In this document: one piece after another, positions 1-5,174 of the stretch
Numbering within the stretch: position 1 is the first letter of the stretch
Layout of the letters: each line of letters begins with the position of its first letter
Assembly: GCA_964396505.1 (NCBI GenBank)
Contig: CAYNFJ010000079.1
Location: 1-10,371 of the forward strand
Length of the DNA: 10,371 nt
Reading direction: 5' to 3'
Source of the DNA: DQTL01 sp964396505
GTDB lineage: Bacteria; Bacteroidota; Bacteroidia; Flavobacteriales; Flavobacteriaceae
Program-made: the position numbers and the translations under genes
The notes under the pieces: model-generated
The model's database searches: none
Told to the model about the DNA's origin: nothing
What the model saw: the letters and a program-made list of their open reading frames with translations, nothing else

Positions 1-1156
1 AAAAAGCGATTTTTAAATCGGCTACGGCATTCTTTTTTCCGATGGTTGCCATAGAACCCCTATCTTGGTACTCAAAGGCTTCCAAAGGATGTTTCTTCTC
101 TACTTTAGCTAAAATGTTGAGTGCTAATTTTTTACCTTGTTGAATGGCTGCTTGAGCAACCATAGGATGCCCTTTGGGATGGGAATCGTTTTGCATTAAG
201 GCAATATCTCCAATAGCAAAAATACGTTCGTAATCGAGTACTTGATTGTAAGCATCTACCCGATAACGCCCTTTGAAAACACTTTTTTTATCGATCCCTT
301 CAATGATATTTCCAATAACACCGGCAGTCCAAATCATCGTTTTGGCTTTGAGTGTTTTCTCTGTTTCTCCCGAACTAATGCGGATGGTCTCTCCATCGTA
401 ATCTTGTACGCGGTGTTTCAATAAAACTTCTATTCCCAGTTTTTTTAATACCTTCAATGCTTGGTCAGATGATTTTTGAGACATAGCCGGCAGAATCCTA
501 TCGGATGATTGAATCAAGTATATTTTCATCATTGAAGGATCTATTTCAGGGTAGTCGTTTTTGAGTAAATATTTTTTAAATTCAGCCAAAGATCCCGCCA
601 TTTCCACTCCGGCAGGACCCCCACCAATCACAGCAAAATTGGTCAACACATCCTTTTCTTCCAGATTACAACCTTCTACAGCAAGCTCCAGATTTTGTAA
701 CATCCAACTTCTGATATTGATAGCATCATTGATATTTTTTAATCCGATGCTGTACTTTTCGATATTTTTTGAGTTGTAATAATTGGTTTTACTTCCTGTA
801 GCGATGACCAAGTAATCGTAGTTGATATAGCCGATATCGGTATGTAAGCTACGATTTGTAGGGTCAATATGCGTTACTGTTGCCATTCTGTATATCAAAT
901 TGGCGTGTTTCTGAAATAGTTTTCTTACAGGAGATACAATAGCATCCGGCTCCAATCCACTGATGGCTACTTGGTACAACAGGGGTTGAAATTGATGGTA
1001 ATTGTGTTTGTCCAATAAAATAATTTGAACCGGCTTATCCAAGAGGTGTTTGACCAGGCTAATTCCTGCAAAACCGGCACCGATAATTACAATTTTAGGA
1101 AGATTATTAGTAGGAGTACATATTTGTTTGTGAAGATGATCGTGTGTTTTAGGCAT
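1..1156 (-). CDS. ndh: Type II NADH dehydrogenase (NDH-2), 3' end outside window
   Basis: Single-subunit, non-proton-pumping NADH:quinone oxidoreductase acting at the inner face of the cytoplasmic membrane. I translated the reverse strand from the ATG at 1156 and obtained 385 residues without a stop up to the left edge, so the C-terminus (usually a membrane-binding amphipathic helix) is missing. An FAD-binding GAGFAG is at residues 26-31, YDYLVIATGS at about 113-122, the second Rossmann motif VIGGGPAGVEMAGSLAE at 176-192 for NADH, the FAD-contacting FAIGDIA at 313-319, and the quinone-site AQAAIQQG at 334-341. The order and spacing match NDH-2 (usually about 420-450 residues). The ATG lies only 15 bases after the stop of the patatin gene, so the two are very likely co-transcribed. 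A sulfide:quinone reductase is less likely because the AQxAxQQ motif is typical of Ndh. Confidence 0.9.
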   Translation of the reverse strand, partial: MPKTHDHLHKQICTPTNNLPKIVIIGAGFAGISLVKHLLDKPVQIILLDKHNYHQFQPLLYQVAISGLEPDAIVSPVRKLFQKHANLIYRMATVTHIDPTNRSLHTDIGYINYDYLVIATGSKTNYYNSKNIEKYSIGLKNINDAINIRSWMLQNLELAVEGCNLEEKDVLTNFAVIGGGPAGVEMAGSLAEFKKYLLKNDYPEIDPSMMKIYLIQSSDRILPAMSQKSSDQALKVLKKLGIEVLLKHRVQDYDGETIRISSGETEKTLKAKTMIWTAGVIGNIIEGIDKKSVFKGRYRVDAYNQVLDYERIFAIGDIALMQNDSHPKGHPMVAQAAIQQGKKLALNILAKVEKKHPLEAFEYQDRGSMATIGKKNAVADLKIAF

Positions 1157-1171
1157 ACAAAGAGTTATAAT

Positions 1172-2092
1172 TTAAGAATCAATGATGGTTCCATCCGGTG
1201 TAAAACAATGGCATTTAGGTTTGGTTTTTTTCGCATATTCATAGCCTTGTTTCCACCATTCGTTCATTTGTTTTTTATTGAAATAGAGTGGGTTGTCGGT
1301 TAAATCTTCCGGAGCAAACCAAAGTCTGATATCTACATGAGATTGATGTCCTTTTAGTTTGGCAATGAGCATATCTTTGAATCCAATTTGATTGGACATA
1401 AATCTAAAAACCCCCATTAAAGATTCAAAAGGATTGGAAAAAACATCCAATTTGTCATCGTGAAGTTCTTTATCTAACACGATCACATCTATTTCTGTAG
1501 CGCCAAACTCAATGGCATATCGCACCGGAATAAAACTGCCAAACCCACCATCGGCATATTGAAAATTATTTTTGGTCATTAAACTCATAAAGGGCACATA
1601 GTTGGCAGATGCCCACATCCAATCACAATAATCTTCGTAAGAACATTCCTTGGCGTGATAATATTCAACGCGTTGCTTAGTCAGGTTGGATACCGTAAAA
1701 ACCACTTCGGGCGCCGTTTTAAGCTTTTGATAATCATCTCTGGGATGGGTGCGCTCGATTAACTTTCTTAGGTTTTTACTTTCGCCAAAAGTATCTGCTT
1801 TTTTTATAAAAGCCCTCAGGGTGTTAAAGTGGTTTATCTTGGTGGTAATATTCCCGTTTTTTTTAATAACAGAGAATGGAAATATATTGTAAATATCCCT
1901 ATTTCTAACAGTTGTAAAGGTGTTTTTTAGTCTGGAAATATTGCCCAATGCCAATTGACTGATTAACAAACTGCCCACGGAACTCCCTACAAACAGGTCG
2001 TATTTTTTTCCTTGGGTTTTTATTAAAAACTCAGCAATTCCACCGCCAAAAGCCCCTTTACTGCCCCCTCCTGATATTACTAATGCTCTCAT
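1172..2092 (-). CDS. Patatin-like phospholipase / serine acyl hydrolase
   Basis: A 306-residue patatin-fold lipid acyl hydrolase using a Ser-Asp dyad. Visible signatures: the glycine-rich oxyanion segment SGGGSKGAFGGG at residues 7-18, the nucleophile elbow GSSVG at 36-40 (Ser38), and the DGG catalytic-Asp motif at 181-183 (YADGGFGSF). There is no signal peptide or membrane segment, so it is probably cytosolic, acting on membrane lipids from inside. The start at 2092 places the GGGxxG motif at the extreme N-terminus, as is normal for bacterial patatins. It is the first gene of an operon with NDH-2, 15 bases downstream. The real substrate (phospholipid, lysophospholipid or other ester) cannot be read from sequence. 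Two candidate promoters precede it: a TAnnTTTG box near 2129-2136 and an ECF-type element at 2256-2284. Confidence 0.9.
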   Translation of the reverse strand: MRALVISGGGSKGAFGGGIAEFLIKTQGKKYDLFVGSSVGSLLISQLALGNISRLKNTFTTVRNRDIYNIFPFSVIKKNGNITTKINHFNTLRAFIKKADTFGESKNLRKLIERTHPRDDYQKLKTAPEVVFTVSNLTKQRVEYYHAKECSYEDYCDWMWASANYVPFMSLMTKNNFQYADGGFGSFIPVRYAIEFGATEIDVIVLDKELHDDKLDVFSNPFESLMGVFRFMSNQIGFKDMLIAKLKGHQSHVDIRLWFAPEDLTDNPLYFNKKQMNEWWKQGYEYAKKTKPKCHCFTPDGTIIDS

Positions 2093-2108
2093 AGATTATT
2101 ATGGTTTT

Positions 2109-2122
2109 ACTTTACGTAAAGT
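2109..2122. promoter_or_regulatory. Perfect 14-bp palindrome, possible operator of the patatin-ndh operon
   Basis: ACTTTACGTAAAGT is a perfect palindrome, 17 bases before the patatin ATG and 6 bases downstream of a candidate -7 box, so it would lie at or just after the transcription start. The position suits a binding site for a dimeric regulator. No regulator can be named. Confidence 0.35.
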
Positions 2123-2128
2123 TTCAAT

Positions 2129-2136
2129 CAAAATTA
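2129..2136 (-). promoter_or_regulatory. Candidate housekeeping -7 box (TAATTTTG) for patatin-ndh
   Basis: On the reverse strand TAATTTTG matches the Bacteroidota sigma-A -7 consensus TAnnTTTG. It ends 36 bases before the patatin start codon. No clear TTG -33 box is seen; the nearest is TTTA about 17 bases upstream. Confidence 0.4.
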
Positions 2137-2230
2137 CGATTATTTTAGCGAGTAAACGCCTCTAAAAACATTTCTTGTGTTTGTCTAACCAATTTTTAAC
2201 AAATTCATAAGATAACTGTATAAATTTTTA

Positions 2231-2238
2231 TAAATTTG
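2231..2238 (+). promoter_or_regulatory. Candidate housekeeping -7 box (TAAATTTG) for the ECF sigma gene
   Basis: TAAATTTG matches TAnnTTTG and would start transcription around 2245, giving a leader of about 54 bases before the sigma ATG at 2299. I see no good -33 TTG at the expected distance, so support is modest. No ECF-type promoter is found in this orientation, which argues against simple autoregulation. Confidence 0.3.
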
Positions 2239-2255
2239 GTTCCTGATATGTTCTC

Positions 2256-2284
2256 TTAGACTCCGGTCTGCTATAAAACTTACA
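2256..2284 (-). promoter_or_regulatory. Candidate ECF-type promoter pointing to patatin-ndh
   Basis: On the reverse strand TGTAAG (2284-2279) and GTCTAA (2261-2256) are 17 bases apart. This is the layout of ECF promoters (-35 GTAA-like, -10 GTC-containing). The -35 box is followed by T then TTTATA, nearly the same as in the element before the KCG-repeat gene (3360-3387). Transcription would start near 2250, leaving a long leader of about 157 bases before the patatin ATG. The element overlaps the leader of the divergent sigma gene. Confidence 0.5.
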
Positions 2285-2298
2285 GCATTTCACAAATA

Positions 2299-2865
2299 AT
2301 GGAAAAAACCAAGCATATATTAAATCCGGAAAAATGGATTGACCTGTATTCGGATTACCTATATCAATATGCTTTGAGTAGGATTAGTGATTCTGAAATG
2401 TCAAAAGACTTGGTGCAAGAAACCTTCTTTTCGGCTTTAAAAGCTATGGAGAATTTCAAGGGGCAGGCGAGTGAACGCACTTGGCTGATAGCTATATTAA
2501 AACGAAAAATTGTAGATTATTACCGCAAAATTAATTCCAAGAAAGGGCGCGCTGAGGTTAAGATGAGCTTTTATGAAACAGGAGAAAATAAAGGAAAATG
2601 GTTGGAAGAATGTGTTCCGCAGGATTGGGAAACCCATACACCGGATGCTTTGGAAATAGAAGAATTAAGAAGTGTTATAGACTTGTGTATTGATTTTTTA
2701 CCCGAAAAATATGCGATGGTTTTTAAGATGAGAACCTTGCAGAACATTGAAACTGCCGAAATTTGTAAGGAATTGGATATCAGCACGTCTAACTTGTGGG
2801 TTTTAATCCATCGTGCTAGAACGCAATTGAGAAAATGCTTGGAAGATAACTGGTTTAATAAATGA
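2299..2865 (+). CDS. ECF-type RNA polymerase sigma factor
   Basis: A 188-residue sigma-70 family factor with only regions 2 and 4. Region 2 spans about residues 18-78, with the core-binding and -10 recognition segment DLVQETFFSALKAMENFKG at 37-55 and the basic KRKIVDYYRK at 68-77. Region 4 spans about 121-180 with FLPEKYAMVFKMR and a helix-turn-helix around 150-174. The C-terminus CLEDNWF resembles the sigma-70 subgroup I know as TIGR02943 (recalled, not searched). The gene overlaps the next one by ATGA, so it is translationally coupled to a zinc-type anti-sigma protein. ECF promoter-like elements before the KCG-repeat gene and before the divergent patatin operon are its likely targets (inference). 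Confidence 0.93.
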   Translation: MEKTKHILNPEKWIDLYSDYLYQYALSRISDSEMSKDLVQETFFSALKAMENFKGQASERTWLIAILKRKIVDYYRKINSKKGRAEVKMSFYETGENKGKWLEECVPQDWETHTPDALEIEELRSVIDLCIDFLPEKYAMVFKMRTLQNIETAEICKELDISTSNLWVLIHRARTQLRKCLEDNWFNK

Positions 2866-3128
2866 TTGAAATGAAAAACTTTTTTATAACATGTGATGAT
2901 GCAACCCTTATCTGTGATAAAAAACAATATAAGGAAGCTACTTTATGGGAACGAATAAAATTGAGTTACCATCTTCTGATCTGTAAAAACTGCAGAGTGT
3001 ATCCGGAGCAAAACGCTATACTTACTGAAGTCTTAAAGGTAAAGGCAAAAGAGTGTTCTCATAAGGATAAAACCCTCTCCGATGAAGAAAAACAAGCGAT
3101 GAAGAAAAAACTACAAGATGGCTTGTAG
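2862..3128 (+). CDS. Small soluble zinc-finger (ZAS-type) anti-sigma factor
   Basis: An 88-residue protein; the ATG overlaps the sigma stop in ATGA (a second ATG at 2871 is possible). It has the zinc anti-sigma signature H-x3-C-x2-C as HLLICKNC (His37, Cys41, Cys44), preceded by Cys11 and Cys18 and followed by Cys65 and His67. The arrangement CDDATxLIxxxxxxxLWERIKLSYHLLxCKxC resembles zf-HC2 proteins paired with ECF factors. No membrane segment is present, so it is cytosolic and probably senses a metal or a thiol oxidant directly rather than an envelope signal, releasing the sigma factor when its Cys/His ligands change state (inference from RsrA/ChrR-like proteins). The tail after residue 60 is Lys/Glu-rich and probably helical. 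Function rests on motif plus position. Confidence 0.82.
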   Translation: MIEMKNFFITCDDATLICDKKQYKEATLWERIKLSYHLLICKNCRVYPEQNAILTEVLKVKAKECSHKDKTLSDEEKQAMKKKLQDGL

Positions 3129-3169
3129 GAAATTATTGATGTGATTGTTTTTGAAATATAAGCATTCAT

Positions 3170-3189
3170 AATCGTTTGACAAACCGATT
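3170..3189. repeat. Imperfect inverted repeat
   Basis: AATCGTTTGACAAACCGATT reads as arms AATCG-TTTG and CAAA-CGATT with one extra C in the right arm and a one-base centre. It sits 42 bases after the anti-sigma stop and has no T-run behind it, so it is not a terminator. It could be a protein-binding site or an RNA hairpin. Confidence 0.3.
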
Positions 3190-3256
3190 CTAATTTAGTT
3201 ATCATCAGTGTCAAATTTTCTATATTCTCGAATTTCCGATTAATAAATATTAAGGT

Positions 3257-3284
3257 GCTTTCAGGTTTATAGAAAGCTTTTTTT
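3257..3284 (+). terminator. Intrinsic terminator after sigma/anti-sigma
   Basis: Stem GCTTTC (3257-3262), nine-base loop, stem GAAAGC (3272-3277), then seven T (3278-3284). It lies 128 bases after the anti-sigma stop and should end that transcript before the ECF promoter of the next gene. Confidence 0.65.
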
Positions 3285-3359
3285 ATAGATTTGAGACTCC
3301 TTTTATCCTGACAGAATCCATCTAAAGGTAGCGTTAACTTAAAAAATTTTCAAAACATT

Positions 3360-3387
3360 TGTAAGGTTTATAATTCCCTTCGTCTAA
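3360..3387 (+). promoter_or_regulatory. Candidate ECF promoter of the KCG-repeat gene
   Basis: TGTAAG (3360-3365) and GTCTAA (3382-3387, preceded by C to give CGTC) are separated by 16 bases, a standard ECF -35/-10 layout. The predicted start near 3393 leaves a leader of about 39 bases. A near copy with 17-base spacing is on the reverse strand at 2284-2256. It lies just after a terminator, so this gene has its own transcript. Confidence 0.6.
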
Positions 3388-3431
3388 ACAGGCAAACAAG
3401 TTCAATTTATTAATTATTAAAATCTTACATT

Positions 3432-3878
3432 ATGTGTAACAAATGCAAAAATCGCAACAACAAAACAACTGGAAAAATTTTATTAAGTCTTGGAATTCTT
3501 TTGATAGGTGTCTTTGCCTTATTGAGTTTTCAATCCAAAGATGACACTTCATTTGAGGCCAACTTAAATAAAGATGCGCAAGTACAGCTCTCATGGAACC
3601 ATTCCAATTTATTTACAGACAGTAAATGTGGCGGAGGAGATAAGAAAGATAACGCAAAAAAAGAAACTGAATCTTCTGAGAGCAAATGCGGATCCGATAC
3701 TGAAAAAGAAGACAAAGATGCCAAAAAATGTGGTGCCGGAAAATGTGGAGGCGATGCTAAAAAAGAAGCAAAAGACGCTAAAAAATGCGGTGACGGTAAA
3801 TGTGGAGGCGATGACAAAAAAGAAGCTAAAAAAGCTACCGAAACTAGATGTGGTGCCGGTAAATGTGGCGGTGCTTAA
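3432..3878 (+). CDS. Cys/Lys/Gly-rich KCG-repeat protein, HvfA/bufferin-like RiPP precursor candidate
   Basis: A 148-residue low-complexity protein. Residues 1-15 are basic with a Cys pair (MCNKCK), 16-33 form one hydrophobic segment (signal peptide or N-in anchor; no clean AxA cleavage site), 34-64 are a linker, and the rest is a Lys/Asp/Glu-rich chain with Cys66, Cys86 and three units of the form CGxGKCGG: Cys100/105, Cys119/124 and Cys140/145. Units recur every 19-21 residues. The motif resembles the EGKCG repeats of HvfA, a copper-binding RiPP whose Cys are converted to oxazolone/thioamide by an MNIO enzyme (known family; match is by eye). Neighbouring DoxX proteins and the ECF regulators support that reading, but no MNIO gene is nearby. 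An unmodified metallothionein-like metal or thiol buffer is the alternative. Overlapping frames here are compositional shadows. Confidence 0.72.
   Translation: MCNKCKNRNNKTTGKILLSLGILLIGVFALLSFQSKDDTSFEANLNKDAQVQLSWNHSNLFTDSKCGGGDKKDNAKKETESSESKCGSDTEKEDKDAKKCGAGKCGGDAKKEAKDAKKCGDGKCGGDDKKEAKKATETRCGAGKCGGA
3723..3871 (+). repeat. Three in-frame degenerate repeats coding CGxGKCGG units
   Basis: Repeated segments of about 57-63 bases, each encoding K/R-CG-A/D-GKCGG followed by a Lys/Asp/Glu/Ala-rich spacer such as DAKKEAKDAK. Third positions differ between copies (AAATGTGG against AAATGCGG and AGATGTGG), so the copies are not freshly duplicated and the protein motif appears to be held by selection. 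Confidence 0.7.
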
Positions 3879-3920
3879 CAGCTAATCCCTATAAACCCTT
3901 ACTACTAACTAGTTTATTGA

Positions 3921-3948
3921 GGGTGGGATGCAGGTCTCACCCTTTTTT
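3921..3948 (+). terminator. Strong intrinsic terminator between KCG gene and doxX pair
   Basis: Stem GGGTGGGA (3921-3928), loop TGCAGG, stem TCTCACCC (3935-3942, one G-U pair), then TTTTTT (3943-3948). It is 42 bases after the KCG stop and 44 bases before the doxX start. With no obvious promoter in the remaining 44 bases, doxX expression probably depends on partial read-through, giving much more precursor than membrane partner. Confidence 0.8.
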
Positions 3949-3992
3949 ATAAACAACTTGGAACGAACCGTTTCAACTATCCAAACCTATTT

Positions 3993-4550
3993 ATGATGTT
4001 CAAAAAAATAGTTCATACCTATCTTACTTTTGTCAAAAAATACATCTCGGATGTATCTCTCTTAGGAGTAAGAGCTTTGTTGGCCGTTGGATTTTTTGGT
4101 CCGGCTATGATGAAAGTAAAAAATATTCACGCCGTAGCCCAATGGTTTCAATTTCTTAAAATACCTGTTCCTACCTTTACCGCTTATTTAGTTACCGGAA
4201 CCGAATTGATAGGAATGGCATTACTGATTCTGGGTTTAGTAACCGAATTTATCTCTATCCCATTAATCATTATTCTACTCGTAGCTATATTAACGGTACA
4301 TATGGATCATGGTTGGTTGGCAATAGCCTCTTCAGAAAGTGCTGAGATTGCCCAAAGAATGGGACAAGCTAAAGATTTATTGATGGAACATGCCAATTAC
4401 GATTGGATCACTGCCAAAGGAAATTTGGTCATTTTAAATAACGGAATGGAGTTTCCCGTAATTTATATTATCTTGGCTCTTTTACTAGTGGCTTTTGGTC
4501 CCGGTAAATTTAGTATGCAACATCTAATCAAACAATTAAAAAGTAAATAA
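3993..4550 (+). CDS. DoxX-family membrane protein 1 (HvfX-like)
   Basis: A 185-residue four-helix inner-membrane protein of the DoxX family. Hydrophobic segments lie at about residues 21-40 (with GxxxxGPAMMK after the first helix), 62-82, 86-102 and 153-169. An extra hydrophilic insert of about 45 residues sits between helices 3 and 4, beginning HMDHGWLAIAS (His103, His106) and containing NYDWITAKGNLVILNNGMEF. I recall the same insert in DoxX proteins of HvfA clusters named HvfX. Such proteins are thought to assist copper-RiPP maturation or a linked redox step; the mechanism is not settled. ATG at 3993 is followed at once by another ATG (3996), and either could be used. It follows a terminator after the KCG gene and has a tandem paralogue 2 bases downstream. 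Confidence 0.8.
   Translation: MMFKKIVHTYLTFVKKYISDVSLLGVRALLAVGFFGPAMMKVKNIHAVAQWFQFLKIPVPTFTAYLVTGTELIGMALLILGLVTEFISIPLIIILLVAILTVHMDHGWLAIASSESAEIAQRMGQAKDLLMEHANYDWITAKGNLVILNNGMEFPVIYIILALLLVAFGPGKFSMQHLIKQLKSK
4291..4338 (+). repeat. 48-bp perfect direct repeat, copy 1
   Basis: These 48 bases inside doxX copy 1 are identical to 4845-4892 in copy 2, while flanking sequence differs at many silent sites. They encode the TVHMDHGWLAIASSE segment. Confidence 0.9.
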
Positions 4551-4552
4551 AA

Positions 4553-5101
4553 ATGAAAAAAATTCTAAATCAATACATTCGTTTTGTAAAAAAATATGTG
4601 CCGGATGTTGCCCTTTTGGGGGCTCGTATCCTACTAGTAATAGGATTTGCTGGTCCGGCTATGATGAAATTAAAAGATATCAATGCCATTGTACAATGGT
4701 TTACATATATGAAGATTCCTTTGCCAACCCTCAATGCCTATATGGCCACAGCTACTGAAGTAACAGGGGTTATATTATTAGCCTTGGGTTTAGCTACAGA
4801 GTTTATATCCTTACCGCTCATAATCGTTATGTTAGTAGCTATTGTAACGGTACATATGGATCATGGTTGGTTGGCAATAGCCTCTTCAGAAAATATTGAA
4901 ATTGCAGAACGTTTAGGAAAAGCAAAAGATATTCTTATGGCAAATGGGAACTATGATTGGTTAACCGCCAAAGGTAGTTTTGTAATTCTGAACAATGGAA
5001 TGGAATTTCCGGTCATTTACATCGTTTTATTATTGGTTTTAATAGCTTTTGGTTCCGGAAAATTCAGTGTCGATTATTTCTTAAAAAGAAATAAAAAATA
5101 A
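4553..5101 (+). CDS. DoxX-family membrane protein 2 (HvfX-like), tandem paralogue
   Basis: A 182-residue paralogue of the preceding protein with the same plan: four membrane helices (about residues 19-38, 60-80, 84-100 and 151-167) and the hydrophilic insert with HMDHGWLAIAS (His101, His104) and NYDWLTAKGSFVILNNGMEF. The two proteins are similar along their full length with no indels beyond the termini. The start is 2 bases after the previous stop, so the two are co-translated and may form a heteromer. The C-terminus is Lys-rich, suggesting a cytosolic tail. The gene ends 73 bases before a convergent gene. DoxX membership is clear; a specific role in peptide maturation or export is inferred from context only. 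Confidence 0.8.
   Translation: MKKILNQYIRFVKKYVPDVALLGARILLVIGFAGPAMMKLKDINAIVQWFTYMKIPLPTLNAYMATATEVTGVILLALGLATEFISLPLIIVMLVAIVTVHMDHGWLAIASSENIEIAERLGKAKDILMANGNYDWLTAKGSFVILNNGMEFPVIYIVLLLVLIAFGSGKFSVDYFLKRNKK
4845..4892 (+). repeat. 48-bp perfect direct repeat, copy 2
   Basis: Second copy of the 48-base block shared with 4291-4338, 554 bases downstream, inside doxX copy 2 at the homologous codons. Confidence 0.9.
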
Positions 5102-5130
5102 GACACAGCCTTTACCCCCTCTTCTCCCCT

Positions 5131-5173
5131 CATTTCCTCGATGGGCTTTTACTACCTGCTTTTTGGGGAAATG
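5131..5173. terminator. Weak possible terminator between convergent genes
   Basis: CATTTCC (5131-5137) can pair with GGAAATG (5167-5173) across a 29-base loop, followed by a T-rich stretch on the plus strand. It sits between the stop of the second doxX and the convergent stop at 5175. The long loop makes this weak. Confidence 0.25.
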
Positions 5174-5174
5174 T

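Larger units (their letters stand above)
3129..3431. other. 303-bp regulatory intergenic region
   Basis: This gap contains no credible gene. In order it holds an imperfect inverted repeat (3170-3189), an intrinsic terminator for the sigma/anti-sigma pair (3257-3284), and an ECF-type promoter (3360-3387) followed by a leader of about 40 AT-rich bases up to the ATG of the KCG-repeat gene. It separates the regulator operon from its probable target. Confidence 0.7.

Noticed and set aside
1025..1303. Plus-strand open frame spanning the ndh-patatin junction
   Set aside because: It crosses the coding ends of two well-supported minus-strand genes and has no family features.
2571..2927. Antisense open frame over the sigma and anti-sigma genes
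   Set aside because: Both plus-strand genes have clear family motifs and ATGA coupling; the antisense product has no recognisable features.
3530..3817. Long antisense open frame (Ser/Pro/His-rich) opposite the KCG-repeat gene
   Set aside because: It is the mirror of the Lys/Gly/Cys codon bias of the real gene; it has no promoter and its composition follows from the repeat.
3723..3871. Spaced repeats as a possible CRISPR-like array
   Set aside because: The repeats are in-frame coding, degenerate at third positions, and have no unique spacers or cas genes.
3432..3878. Classical metallothionein
   Set aside because: Only 10 Cys in 148 residues, spaced C-x4-C with an N-terminal hydrophobic segment; not the dense CxC/CxxC pattern of cytosolic metallothioneins. 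Kept only as a functional analogy.
3574..3885. Overlapping +frame open frame of 103 codons inside the KCG gene
   Set aside because: The A-rich repeat keeps several frames open. The 3432 frame has the hydrophobic N-terminus, the ordered Cys motifs and the upstream promoter.
3960..3992. GGAAC before doxX as an ECF -35 box
   Set aside because: There is no room for a -10 element; transcription would start at or inside the doxX start codon.
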